Below, in pieces: positions 33,475-44,184 of a DNA stretch of 64,000 nucleotides. Where the stretch lies: the NCBI RefSeq assembly GCF_004664715.2, contig NC_051072.1, positions 44,500,142 through 44,564,141 of the forward strand, written 5' to 3'. The stretch comes from Peromyscus leucopus. Its lineage: Eukaryota > Chordata > Mammalia > Rodentia > Cricetidae. Within the stretch, counting starts at the first letter, position 1. Every line of letters begins with the position of its first letter. A program made the position numbers and the translations under genes. The notes under the pieces were generated by a model. That model saw only the letters and a program-made list of their open reading frames with translations, was not told the DNA's origin and did not search any database.

Positions 33475-35139
33475 GGCACAAGGAGGGTGTCTGGAGAACA
33501 AGCAGCAGGCCTGGCCCAGGCACCTTTCTGTATTTGAATGAATGTTTTACTCATGTCTGTGTCAATGGACAGATCACAACTATGTGTATTTATAGGATAC
33601 AATGTATTGAGAAGCTAGATCTAGATACCATGGGATGGTTCAATGGAACCTATCAACATATCTAGCATCCCAGAAGACAAATCTCATTGTATCCTGCACT
33701 TGGGAAATCTAAAAATGTTGGACTAGAAGTCAATGGCAGAAGGGTGTTGACCATGTTAAGAGAAGGGAGTGGGGGAAGGAAAAGAGGAGGTGCGGAGGGA
33801 GGAGAAAAGTGGTATGGGGTGGGAGCTAGGTGATGAGGGACAGAGGTGAGTGGGAGCAGAGGGTTAGACAGGAGGAAGCAGCCTGGAGAGCAGGGCAGAG
33901 CAGGGCGACCACGGTTGGGAAGACGCCCTGTATAGCTGCAGTCACAAGGTTCTCTCTCACGTGTGTTGTTGTATTCTAAGAGTTCTCCGGAGGATGCAGA
34001 AGGCCACCCACAGTTCTGCAGCTGTGGTGTTGGAGAGGACTCATATATGGACCGAGACCTGCAGATGGAACCATGCAGAAAGCCCATGATGTCCTGTGTC
34101 TGTGCCCTGCTCAGGGGTCCAGCCAGGAGGAAGGGAGCAAATGATGGACTCCTGGGCCTCAGGAATTCTGCAAGGACACTGCCCCTCAAAGGCATCCATA
34201 ATCAGTGGGCAGGAACAGAAAACGTGTCCAAAGTCTACCCAGGTCACATCAGACCCCTCTTCTCCCAGCACTTCCCTGCCTCACTCTTAGCAGACATTAA
34301 AGTTCTTGAAGTGTTTGTCATGAATCTTAGAATAAAGTGATGTTTGTGAAAGATGACCATGGGGGTTTTCCTGCGTCTTCCTTTCACAGGAGAATTGGCC
34401 CTGTGGTGCTCAAAAGTCCCAGGAAAAGTAACTTCACGCCCAACACCACCAAGTCATTAAAAGTGTCTTTGAAGGAACAAGCTCTAAGGTACCTGAAGGG
34501 GGAAAATGCAGAACCTGAGTGTGGACTTTGTGTCCTTCTAGTCCAGCAACATTTTCAGAAGGACCAGTGAGAACACGGGGTGTCATCAGCTTGTCTCATT
34601 TCCACAGAGGCAAGCATGGTAGCCTGATGAATTCCTGTGGAGGTGGCATGGGTTGGATCCCAGAGTCGCTGAGAAGCCATTGGTCCATCCTGCTGTGTTC
34701 CTTAATTGCATCATACAAGATGTTCATTCTCCCTGTTGTGACATTTTCCCTTTTTAGATCTATGGGACAGGGCCACCCCTCTATGTCCTAGCCAGGCATG
34801 TGTCCTTCAATGAATGAGACTGATCTGGGGCAGGAGGATGTGTGATGGCAAAGAGAAATATAAATGTTCCATGTGAGAGGGCAGGCCCTGCTGACACAGA
34901 CCAGCACCAAGATGTGCCATGTCACAGGGACCTCACCTAACAAACCCAAACCCTATCATACTTGGTAGATTACCAGTGCCTGGGGGGACCCATCTCACAG
35001 GCACTGAAGCTCTGGTTCATGTGTACACCTGTCGCTCTGATGGTAGGGTCTCATAGATTCCTGAGATGCCCTCATAGCATCTTTCCAGTTGTCCTGGTGT
35101 AAAGCTCTTGGCTTCTTTATAATGTTGCCAATCTCTTTA
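33475..35139. other. Kinase 3' flank and unique sequence
   Basis: No second gene is seen. AATAAA at 34331-34336 could be the kinase polyadenylation signal (857 bp after the stop). Open frames at 33662-34340 on both strands overlap one another and have no family resemblance. Confidence 0.4.
34331..34336 (+). promoter_or_regulatory. Candidate polyadenylation signal
   Basis: AATAAA in the plus direction, the first canonical hexamer I noticed downstream of the kinase stop. Confidence 0.4.
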
Positions 35140-35385
35140 GCAAACACCCCTGCTTAACCAGCCAAAATGCCTCTAGTTTCTGGTCCTCACGCCTTATATA
35201 TCTTTTTGCTTTCTACCACCACTCCCTGGGATTAAAGGCTGGCTTTCTGGGATTAAAGGCGTGTCACCATGCTTGGCTATGTCCAATGTGGCCTTGAACT
35301 CACAGAGATCCAGAGGGATTTCTACCTCTGGAATGCTAGGATTAAAGGTGTGAGTGCCACCATTTTCTAGCCTTTGTATCTAGTG
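35140..35385 (-). mobile_element. LTR fragment with B1-like units
   Basis: Reverse piece of the SINE-bearing LTR family: CTCCCTGGGATTAAAGGCTG, TGGGATTAAAGGCGTGTCAC, CTTGAACTCACAGAGATCC. It abuts and truncates the ERV RT remnant at about 35386. Confidence 0.6.
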
Positions 35386-36031
35386 GCTGTTGTACAAAAT
35401 ATTGGCACAGAGTTGGGCTATTCAACATTCCCTGTGGGAGGACCCTCCATTGAAATCTTTTAACCAGTTGAGAATTATTATAAGTAGGCACTGTAAAAGC
35501 AAATCTTTCTTTGTCTTTTTCTTGTAAGGGTATTGAAAAGAAACAGTCTTTTAAATCAATAACTATGAGAGGCCATCCTTTTGGTAACAGAGTAGGCAAA
35601 GGCATCCCAGATTGTAGAGAGCCCATTGGCTGAATTACTTTGTTAATTGCTCTAAGGTCTGTCACCATTCTCCATTTACCAGATTTCTTTTTAACAACAA
35701 AGACAGGAGAATTCCAGGGGCTACTTGATTCTTCAATATGCTGAGCATTTAACTGTTCTTCTACCAGCTCTTCTAAAGCCTGGAGTTTCTCTGTTGTTAA
35801 AGGTCATTGTTGGACCCATACAGGCTTGTCTGTTAACCATTTTAAAGGTAGAGCTATTGGTGTCTTTGGAAGATCATCAGTTATTGTGCCCTGTTCTTGT
35901 ATAATATGGATGGCTGGTGACCACTCATTAGAATAATATCTTCTAATATTTCTCTCAGTAACATGTGTTAGGTTATGATTTGTTTCTGAGATTGGAGGGA
36001 TGTTAATCTGAGTATCCCATTGTTGCAACAA
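35386..36031 (-). pseudogene. ERV reverse transcriptase, N-terminal remnant
   Basis: Recognised by the fingers/palm strings [22 protein letters not shown] and [15 protein letters not shown] stop lies near 35805, and the frame ends before the catalytic YxDD box because the element is cut at 35386. Non-functional. Confidence 0.85.
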
Positions 36032-36034
36032 GTC

Positions 36035-36400
36035 TCAATCCCACAGGTTCATAGTTATGTTAGCCACATATGGTTTTAATTTTCCTTTCTGTCCTTCTGG
36101 ACCTATACATTCGAGCCATCTTGCACTCTGTTTCACCTGAAATAACGTCCCAATTCCTAACAGTTGAACGTTTACCTCCTGAAGAGGCCAAGTTGGATGC
36201 CAAAATTCTGGTGCAATTATGGTAACGTCCGCACCTGTGTCTACCAGACCAGACAACAAAACACCATTTATTTTTATTGTTAATTTTGGTCTTTGTTCAT
36301 TAATAGAAGTTTGCCAAAAAATTTTCTTTATGTTTTCTCCTGAATTTTCTATTCTCTCTGTTTCATCAACCTGACCAGCATGATTTATTCCAATAGGCAT
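36035..36400 (-). pseudogene. ERV aspartic protease remnant
   Basis: Contains the active-site string LVDTGADVTII and GIGTLFQV / WLECIGPEG further on, as in class II retroviral proteases. The open frame is short and cut off from a working gag-pro frame. Confidence 0.85.
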
Positions 36401-36408
36401 TTGGTTAT

Positions 36409-37530
36409 TTAATCGCTCTCCAGAGCAGGGATTTCCTCTATGGCTGCAGGAAAGGTTTGAACTGGATTTGCACTGGGGGCCTGCGAGAGGCCCCTCTGGG
36501 AGTTTCCCGAAGACTGAGGCAAAGGATTACCCTGTCTGTCCTTTGTTGATCTACATTCGTTGGTCCAGTGTTTTCCCTTACCACACCTTCTGCATACTCC
36601 AGAAGGAAGGGGCATTCTGTTGCCATTGTTCCTTGAATAAACATTGCTTCTAGGAATGACCTGTTTACAGTCCCTTTTAAAATGTCCTTGCTTTCCACAT
36701 CCAAAACATCTAACACTCCTCAAACCTTTTGAAATTACTTCTCCTACCCACGTATCATCATGCTCATCAACCTCAACATTAATTGTTTCTCTAATCCAAT
36801 CTTCCATAGGTGCAGATCTTGCCCTTAATGGCCTGATTATTCTTTTGCATGCTGCATTCGCAATCTCAAAGGCCAAAGATTCAATTATTGCCTTACCAGC
36901 TTCTGAATCCGAGACCATTCTCTTTACTGCTGAAGCTAATCTTTGTAAAAAATCTGTAAAAGACTCTTTTGGGCCTTGCCTCACCTTTGTAAATGACTCA
37001 GATTTTTTTCCTGGTTCCTCAACTCTGTCCCATGCATTCAAGGCTGCCGTTCGACATAAAATTAGGGTTTGGACATCATATAAACATTGTGTTTGTGCTG
37101 AAGCATATTGGCCTTCGCCCATAAGCTGATCCTGGCAAACTTGTATTCCTTTATCCCTCCATTGTTTTTCTATGTTTTTAGCCTCCTCCTTAAACCAAGT
37201 CAGAAATTGAAGTCTCTGGCTGGGTTCCAGAACACCTTGTGCAAGGTCCCGCCAGTCCTATGGTACTATCCTATTATATGTTGACCAAGAGTTTAACATT
37301 TGCTTTACATATGGGGAATGCATGCCATAAGATACTATTGCCTCCTTAAACCTTTTTAAATCCAACATCTCAATTGGAGCCCAATTATTTTGTGTAGCCA
37401 TCATTTGATCAGGCATCTGCTGTACAGTTACAGGATAAATTAAGGGTGACTGTGTGAAAACAGGCTTTCTTTCTACAACCTTATGATCCAAACTTGAACC
37501 AACTTCACTGTTAATTGGATAAATTAAGGG
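36409..37530 (-). pseudogene. ERV gag remnant (capsid-nucleocapsid)
   Basis: Capsid part with the major homology region (RQGPKESFTDFLQRL), followed by two zinc knuckles CFGCGKQGHFKRDC and CRRCGKGKHWTNEC. The upstream part (37258-37530) is in a separate frame ending at a stop. The matrix region is absent, since gag sequence joins the LTR almost directly at about 37530. Confidence 0.88.
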
Positions 37531-37913
37531 TGGGATGGTCCATATGTCAAATTGCTCTGATTGGTCAATAAATAAAACACTGATTGGCCAGTGGCCAGGC
37601 AGGAAGTAGGTGGGACAAGGAGAGAGAAGAATTCTGGGAAGCGGAAGGCTGAGGCAGAGAGACACTGCAGCCACCGCCAGGACAAGCAGCATGTGATGAG
37701 CTGGTAAGCCACCAGCCACGTGGCAAGGTATAGATTTATAGAAATGGGTTAATTTAAGATAAAAGAACAGTTAGCAAGAAGCCTGCCACGGCCATACAGT
37801 TTGTATGCAATATAAGTCTCTGTGTTTACTTGGTTGGGTCTGAGCGGCTGTGGGACTGGCGGGTGACAAAGATTTGTCCTGACTGTGGGCCAGGCAGGAA
37901 AACTCTAGCTACA
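37531..37913 (-). mobile_element. Class II ERV 5' LTR
   Basis: About 383 bp, nearly the same as the solo LTR at 53800-54188 (shared CTCTGATTGGTCAATAAATA, CACTGCAGCC, GGCCATACAGTTTGTA). In element orientation it begins TGTAGCTAGAG. Its 3' terminal bases (CAGCA) are missing at the gag side. Confidence 0.9.
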
Positions 37914-37978
37914 CACCCCTCTCTAAACTGCCCTCTTACACTCCTTTAAATTCAGCTTCATGAGCTCTCAGGGAATAG

Positions 37979-37980
<2 letters not shown>

Positions 37981-38038
<58 letters not shown>
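37981..38038. repeat. (TG)n microsatellite
   Basis: About 29 TG units, 68 bp beyond the ERV LTR. Confidence 0.97.
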
Positions 38039-38040
<2 letters not shown>

Positions 38041-38289
38041 TTCAGGATGTAGTACACTAGGAGCACCCTCTAGCCAACCTCCTATCAGAATACTCAGTCC
38101 CATCCAAAATTTGTCATTACTCATGTCAAGTCTCTATCACAATGTCCATTAAGCTCCGTTTAGAACATTCTTGAGACTCTCAGGCAGCCAGCATCTCCAC
38201 ACTTCTCCAAATGCTCCCCACAAACACATTGCAAAGGCATCTGAACCATGTACTATCAGGGACACTCCAGCCTTAGCTCCATTGCTCCA

Positions 38290-38460
38290 CATTAGATTTC
38301 CATTGCTGGGACAAAACACCTGAGTTAATCAAGTGATAAGGAAAAGAAGTTTTATCTCGGCTCACTGTTTCAGAGTTCACAGCTCATGGGTGGCTGTGTC
38401 CAATGGGTTAGGCCTATGGTGAGGCAGACCATCCTAGCAGGAAGTGCCTGGTAAAACAAA
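38290..38460 (-). mobile_element. MaLR-type LTR fragment
   Basis: Reverse phrases CCATTGCTGGGACAAAACAC and GAAAAGAAGTTTTATCTCGG resemble the 3' part of ORR1/MT LTRs. Confidence 0.5.
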
Positions 38461-39539
38461 CTGTCCACTTCACAGTAGTCAGACCAAGGAAAGAAAGAAC
38501 TGTTTCTACCAAAGTGTCTCCTTCATGCCACTGAGTCCGGGGTCCATACATGAACTAAAGCCATTCCTGAGGTCCGGCTCTCCACATCCAGTTAACTTCC
38601 AAAGGCCCTGCTTCTGCTGACTGCTGTGTGGAGGATGGGAAGCCCTCAAAACAGGAACTTCTATAGGATTTGTAAGGCCTACAAACCTAATGCCAATCAT
38701 TCTAAGGCTGTGGTAGGAGAATTGTGAGTTTGAGACCAACATGGGCGACACAGTGTGATCCCATGTCAATAAAAAATAAAATAAGATCCTAATAACTGGC
38801 ATGCAAAGTGCTTACACCAGCAGGGTGGACATTCTGTCAGGTGCCATTGGCACATCGCCATCAATATCACTACCGCCCCCACAGGGGGAATGAGGTGGGT
38901 GTGCTTGGGGGGAATGGGTAGTGCCTGCTGCAGACATGATGCTCTCGCTACCTCCAATACACTGCATTCTGAGCACTTGCACTCCACACGCCAACACTAG
39001 ATGGCCTGACATGTGACTGACTTGATGACACTTGTTTCTAGGTGGACAGACACACAGAGGTGAGCAAGGATTGCTGACAGGTCACACAGCAGGGGAGGTG
39101 CAGAGAAGCCAGGGAGTGAACACGGAGCAGAGAGAATGAGTTCCTCATTCTGGGCTCTGCGCTCCTGCAGGTCTTCTGGAATCTTCTCAGAGCAGGAGGG
39201 AGAACTGGGGCATTCTGGCCTCGACCCCACTGTCTGGCATCTGCCCAGAGGTGCTTCCTCAGTTGTCACCTCTTAGGTCTTTGACACGGAAAGGTCCCCT
39301 GCAGGATACCAAAAGAGGAAAGTCAACACCAACCCATCAGTGACATCTTTGACCTACAATCTGTCCTGCCTGCAAAATATCTAGGGCAATGGGGGCACAA
39401 ACCTTGTGGGAGTAACCAACCGGTGTCTGGTTTGACATAAGGCCCACTCCGTGAGAGGGAACCCATACGGAACACTGTTGTGTGACCAAGAATCAGAAAC
39501 AGGGTAAAACTGCATACTACTGGTCTTTAAAAAAAAAAG
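38461..39539. other. Mostly unique sequence
   Basis: A worn B1-like stretch lies at about 38670-38787 (GCTGTGGTAGGAGAATTGTG, ends in AATAAAAAATAAA). The rest has no recognised repeat or gene. Confidence 0.35.
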
Positions 39540-40200
39540 TAACAATAAAATGACTCCTAATAATGTTCTGCTATACCCAGAGATGGGTGCATTATTCAGC
39601 CACCACCAGAGAGGCTTCCTCCTGCAGTCGATGGGAACAAATACAGAGACCCACAGCCAGACCTTACACAGAAAGAGAGACCTTGGAACCACATCTCTGA
39701 ATGGGATATCTCCATCAAATCTCTCCCCTCAGCTCTCAGGGAGAGATTTTCAGAAGAGGAGGCAGGAGCAGTAGAGACAGAGGGATGCATGACACCAGGA
39801 GAACCAGGTCCTCTAACGCAAACGAGCAAAGTTCCTATGAACTCAGAGACTCAAGCAGCATGCACAGGGCTGCACCAGCCCTCTGCATATTATACACTAC
39901 AGCTTTCCATTCCGGACTTTCATGGGACTCTTGAATGTGTCAACGTGTGGGTCTCTGATTCTTAGGCCTTCTCTTGGGGCTCTTTATTTTTCTGTTGGGT
40001 TGCGTTGTCCAACTCCAATATGATAGTTTTTATCTTATTATATTTTATTTTGTTATCTTTTAGATGCCTGTTCTTTTCTAATGAGAGGCAGAAAGGAGGT
40101 GAATCCAGGTAGGAGAGAAGGTGAGGAGGAACTGGGAGGAATACAGGAAGGGGAAATGGTATTCAGCTTATATTGTATAAGAAAGGCATCTATGTTTAAT
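39540..40200 (+). mobile_element. Lx-type L1 3' UTR
   Basis: Plus-strand segment with CACCACCAGAGAGGCTTCCT, a TCTCTTGGGGCTCTTTATTT part and terminal AGAAAGGAGGTGAATCC. The last part is shared with 56640-57005. Confidence 0.65.
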
Positions 40201-40211
40201 ATAGGGGGTGT

Positions 40212-40352
40212 TTCTTGCTGGTGTGGTGGCACCACCTTTAATCCTGCACTCACAGGCAGAGGTAGATGATCTCTGTGTATGCATGGAGAGTTCCAGGCCA
40301 GCCAGAGCTACCTAATGAGACCCTGTCTCAAAAATAAATAAATAATTTTTTA
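40212..40352 (+). mobile_element. B1 SINE, diverged
   Basis: CTGGTGTGGTGGCACCACCT, TTTAATCCTGCACTCACAGG, CCTGTCTCAAAAATAAATAA. Confidence 0.82.
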
Positions 40353-40374
40353 AAGGAATGAATTTATTTGTTGG

Positions 40375-40525
40375 TTTGTTTATTATGTATACAGTGTTTC
40401 ACCTGCATGTATGCCTGCAGGCCAGAAGAGGGCACCAGATCTCATTAGAGATGGTTGTGAGCCACCATGTAGTTGCTGGGAATTGAACTCAGGACCTCTG
40501 GAAGAGCAGGTGTGGAGTCCACAAT
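40375..40525 (-). mobile_element. B2 SINE
   Basis: Reverse B2: GCCAGAAGAGGGCACCAGAT, GTTGCTGGGAATTGAACTCA, GGAAGAGCAGG. Confidence 0.9.
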
Positions 40526-40619
40526 AACTTGAAAGCCTTAGCCACCTACACCTGCTTCTTCTGCTGCATGACCCTTGTTCCATATTCTCTGCAGTTATGA
40601 AAAGAACAGTGTTAATCAT

Positions 40620-41000
40620 TAAGACCCCAGCTGTGTCAAGAGCTGTGTCAAGATAACCACAGACTTGTGTAAATGTGCTTTTACGAACCCCCTGTTAAGC
40701 CTGTGCAAACACCTTGCTATCACAAATCACACTACTAGTTGTAAAATGTTATCACAAGTCATAAATTCCCATAATGTACCGTCACCCAAGACGTAACTTC
40801 AAATTGTAAAAATCCTTTCTTATATCACCCCTGACCTCCCTACTTGTGGTTTTTGCTTTAAAAAGGGGCTACTCCCTCTGTTCAGGGTCCCAGTGTCAGA
40901 ACCTGACCTGCCAGTGGCCTTACCTAGTTAGAAGTTCTGGTGCACCATGGTGATGGAATAAAGTTGCCTCTGCTTATCTAAGTTTGGTGGCCCGTCCTCA
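40620..41000 (+). mobile_element. Probable ERV1-type solo LTR
   Basis: AAGACCCC start-like string, a TTTAAAAAGGGGCT promoter-like box at about 40857, and GGAATAAAG polyadenylation signal at about 40956 followed by TTTGGTGGCCCGTCC. Boundaries approximate. Confidence 0.5.
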
Positions 41001-41054
41001 ATGTTTTGTGTATTTATTGTTTGGGATTTTTTGTTTTGTTTTGGTCAATACAGC

Positions 41055-43107
41055 ACCATCTGGAGTTATCTGAAAAGAGACCCTCAATTTAGAAAATGCC
41101 CCCATCAGATTGGCCTATAGGTAAGCCTGTGAGGCACTTTCTTTTTTTCTTTTTTCTTTTATAATTTAATTTAATTTTACATATCAGCCACGGATTCCCT
41201 TGTTCTCCCCCCTCTTGTCCTCCCCTCACCTCCCCTCTAGCCCACCCCCCATTCCCATCTCCTCCATTGCAAAGACTCCCCTGAGGATTGAGTTCAACTT
41301 GGTAGACTCAGTCCAGGCAGGTCCATTCCCCTCCTCTCAGGCTGAGCCAAGTGTCCCTGTATAGGCCCTAGCTTCCAAACAGCCAGCACATGCACTGAGG
41401 ACAGGTCCCACTGCCTGGATGCCTCCCAAACAGATCAAACTAATCAACTGTCTCACTTATTTAGAGTGCCTGATCCAGTTGGGGGCTCCTCAGCTATTGG
41501 TTCATAGTTAATGTGTTTCCCTTTGTTTGGCTATTTGTCCCTGTGCTTTTTCCAACCTTGGTCTCAACAATTCTCGCTCATACAAACCCTCCTCTTTCTC
41601 GCCAATTGAACTCCTGGAACTCCACCTGGGGCCTGGCCGTGGATCTCTGCATCTGGTTCCCTCAGTCATTGGATGAGGTTTCTAGCATGACAATTAGGGT
41701 GTTTGGCCACCCTATCACCAGAGTAGGTCAGTTCGGGCTGTCTCTCGACCATTGCCAGTAGTCTATTGTGGAGGTATCTTTGTGGATTTCTGTGGACCTC
41801 TCTAGCACTTTGCTTCTTCCTATTCTCATGTGGTCTTCATTTATCATGGTCTCTTATTCCTTGTTCTCCCTCTCTGTTCTTGATCCAGCTGGGATCTCCC
41901 TCTCCCCTAAGCTCTCTTTCCCTTGACCCTTGTCCTTCATTACCCCCACTCACGTCCAGGTTATTCATGTAGATCTCATCCATTTCTCTGATATTGGGCA
42001 ATCCCTGTGTCTTTCTTGGGGTCCTGTTTTCTAGGTAGCCTCCCTGGAGTTTTGAATAGCAGTCTAGTCATCTTTGTTTTACATCTAGTATCCTGCTATG
42101 AGTGAGTACATACCATGTTTGTCTTTCTGAGTCTGGGTTACCTCACTCAGGATGATATTTTCTAGTTCCATCCATTTGCCTGCAAACCTCATGATGTCAT
42201 TGTTTTTCTCTGCTGAGAAGTATTCCATTGTGTATATGTACCAAATTTTATTTATCCATTCTTCAGTTGAAGGGCATCTAGGTTGTTTCCAGGTTCTGGC
42301 TATTACAAACAATGCTGATATGGACATAGCTGAGCAAGTGCCCTTGTAGTATGATTGAGCATTCCTTGGGTATATGCTCAAGAGTGGTATAGTTGGATCT
42401 TGGGGGAGATTGATTCACAATTTTCTAAGAAAGCGCCATATCAATTTCCAAAGTGATTGTACAAGCTTGCATTCCCACCAGCAGTGGAGGAGAGTTCCCT
42501 TAGCTCCACATCCTCTCCAGCATAAGCTGTCTTCAGTGTTTTTGATCTTAGCCATTCTGACAGGTGTAAGGTGGTATCTCAGAGTCGTTTTGATTTGCAT
42601 TTCCCTGATGATTAGGGATGTTGAGCAATTCCTTAAATGTCTTTCAGCCATTTGAGTTTCCTCTGTTGAGAATTCTCTGTTTAGTTCTATAGCCCATTTC
42701 TTAATTGGACTGTTGGGCATTTTGATGTCTAATGTCTTGAGTTCTTTATATATTCTGGATATCAGTCCTCTGTCAGATGTGGGGTTGGTGAAGACCTTTT
42801 CCCATTCTGTAGGCTGTCGCTTTGCCTTGTTGACCATATCCTTTGCTCTACAAGTGAGGCACTTTCTTGACTGATGATTGATGTGGAAGGGCCCAGCTCA
42901 CAGTGGTCCTGGTCTGTATAAGAAGGTAAACTGAGCAAGCCAGGAAGAACACAACAGTAAGCAGAGCTCTGCATGAGTTCCTTTCCTACCTTGGCTTCCC
43001 TCAATGACTGACTGTGAGCTGAAAGTATAAGCCAAATAAAGCCTTTCTTCCCCAAGATGATTTTGGTCATAGTCTTCATCATAGCAATGGAAAGAAAATT
43101 AAGACAA
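41055..43107 (+). mobile_element. ORR1-like MaLR LTR, split by an L1
   Basis: Left part 41055-41143 (CATCAGATTGGCCTATAGG) and right part 42869-43107 (GGGCCCAGCTCACAGTGG, AAGCCAAATAAAGCCTTTCT, ending GAAAATTAAGACA) form one LTR. The intervening 41144-42853 is an L1 insertion. Confidence 0.85.
41144..42853 (-). mobile_element. 5'-truncated L1 nested in an ORR1-like LTR
   Basis: Minus-strand L1 (1,710 bp): T-rich tail at 41144-41200, 3' UTR, then the C-terminal part of ORF2 to 42853 (reverse frames include [20 protein letters not shown]). Perfect 15-bp target duplication GTGAGGCACTTTCTT at 41129-41143 and 42854-42868. ORF2 is partial and interrupted, so it cannot move by itself. Confidence 0.93.
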
Positions 43108-43124
43108 TACCCAGAGTATGGATT

Positions 43125-43355
43125 CTTTTTTTTAAATATATATATATTTATATAAATATAAATATATATATAATTTTTATTTTATGTTCATTGGTGTATT
43201 GTCTGCATGTACGTATGTGTGAGGGTGTCATCAGAAGCCCTGGAACTGGAGTTACAGACATGTGTGAGCTGCTATGTGGGTGCTGGAAATTGAACCTGGG
43301 TCCTTTGATGAGCAGCCAGTTCTCTTAACTGCTGAGCCATCTCTCCAGCCCCAAT
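43125..43355 (-). mobile_element. B2 SINE with AT-rich tail
   Basis: TATATAT-rich tail, then TGGGTGCTGGAAATTGAACC and CTGAGCCATCTCTCCAGCCC head. Confidence 0.88.
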
Positions 43356-43687
43356 GAATTCTTTATAAGTACTTGCTTCCTAGTGAAGAGTACTACACTG
43401 TGCCAAATCAAGAGCAAAACATTGCTTGCTATAAAAGGTTCTAAAGAACAGTCAGGGCCTGGCTTGGTCCTGTGGCAAAACTGGCTGCCTCCCTGGCCTT
43501 CATCTGGCTCCATCATATTGTTTCATAGGAATCCAGATAACTCCTATGTTCCTAGGCTTTCTCCTTTCCTTTTAAGTACAACTAAGCTTCCAGCCTATTG
43601 GGGTGCTTCCAAACTTCAAGAATGGCCTTTCTTTCTCTTAACTAATCCTCTCTAGATAAACTCTTACAGAAAGAGATATACAGAGAA

Positions 43688-43763
43688 GCCCGACTAGCTC
43701 AGTCGGTAGAGCATGAGACTCTTAATCTCAGGGTCGTGGGTTCGTGCCCCACGTTGGGCGCCA
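43688..43763 (+). tRNA. tRNA-Lys(CTT)-like sequence with CCA; likely primer-derived retrocopy
   Basis: A complete 73-nt cloverleaf, anticodon CTT at 43721-43723, discriminator G73 at 43760, and CCA at 43761-43763, which nuclear tRNA genes do not encode. Compared with the usual Lys(CTT) sequence from memory, only two positions differ: 6 (A) and 58 (T at 43745 in TTCGTGCC, instead of the near-invariant A). A58 also lies in the Pol III B box, so transcription would probably be poor. Directly 3' are 8 bases and then an LTR in reverse orientation, so on the minus strand this reads LTR, short spacer, TGGCGCCCAACGTGGGGC, which is the Lys primer-binding site, continued to the 5' base of the tRNA. An ordinary tRNA gene next to an LTR is the alternative, but CCA and position 58 argue against it. 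Confidence 0.85.
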
Positions 43764-43771
43764 GTTATCGA

Positions 43772-44184
43772 TGTAACCAACCGTCATATTAAATAAGAAA
43801 CACAGAAACAATGTAAAGGAGAAAGCCGAGAGGTCAGAGCTCAGAGCTAAAATCTCAACCTTCCGCCTGCGGTGTCCCAGCTTCCCGAAAGAGAGCTACT
43901 TCCTGTCTGTAAATCGATTTTCCAGTCATTCTGCCTTCTCATTGGTTGTAAACCCAAACACGTGACTGCCTCGTCACTGTCTGAATGTACAGCCCCCTAG
44001 GTCTTAAAGGCATATGTCTCCAATGCTGGCTGTATCCCTGAACACATAGAGATCTATGGGATTAAAGGTGTGTGCCACCACCGCCACACTCTTGCTATAG
44101 CTCTAATAGCTCTGACTCCCGGGCAACTTTATTTATTAACATACAATCAAAATCACATTTCAGTACAATTAGATTACCACCACA
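43772..44184 (-). mobile_element. Complete LTR joined to the tRNA-Lys sequence
   Basis: 413 bp. On the minus strand it begins TGTGGTGGTAATC, carries GTTAATAAATAAAGTTG, two B1-like boxes (GGTGTGTGCCACCACCG and a second near 44010 on the plus strand) and ends TTGGTTACA. Same family as 54282-54756 and 45406-45908. It is complete at both ends but followed only by the tRNA complement, with no retroviral interior. No matching 6-bp duplication is seen outside it (AGAGAA left of the tRNA, TAGTTT right of the LTR). Confidence 0.85.

Larger units (their letters stand above)
35386..37913 (-). mobile_element. Defective class II endogenous retrovirus (5' LTR, gag, pro, part of pol)
   Basis: Minus-strand betaretrovirus/IAP-like provirus remnant. 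Order from its 5' end: LTR 37531-37913, gag from about 37530, protease about 36400-36035, linker and RT start to 35386, then lost at another LTR fragment. Matrix, the primer-binding site, most of pol, env and the 3' LTR are missing. Stops interrupt gag at 37258 and pol near 35805. Not functional. Confidence 0.88.

Noticed and set aside
33662..34340. Second gene downstream of the kinase (177 and 125 codon frames)
   Set aside because: The frames overlap on opposite strands, lack recognisable domains and have no splice or start context.
37258..37719. 153-codon minus frame as a single gene
   Set aside because: It runs from LTR into gag remnant; the first half is LTR sequence.
43688..43763. Ordinary functional tRNA-Lys gene
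   Set aside because: Encoded CCA, changed base 58 and exact primer-site geometry next to an LTR make a retrocopy more likely. It is kept as a tRNA-type feature because the cloverleaf is complete.
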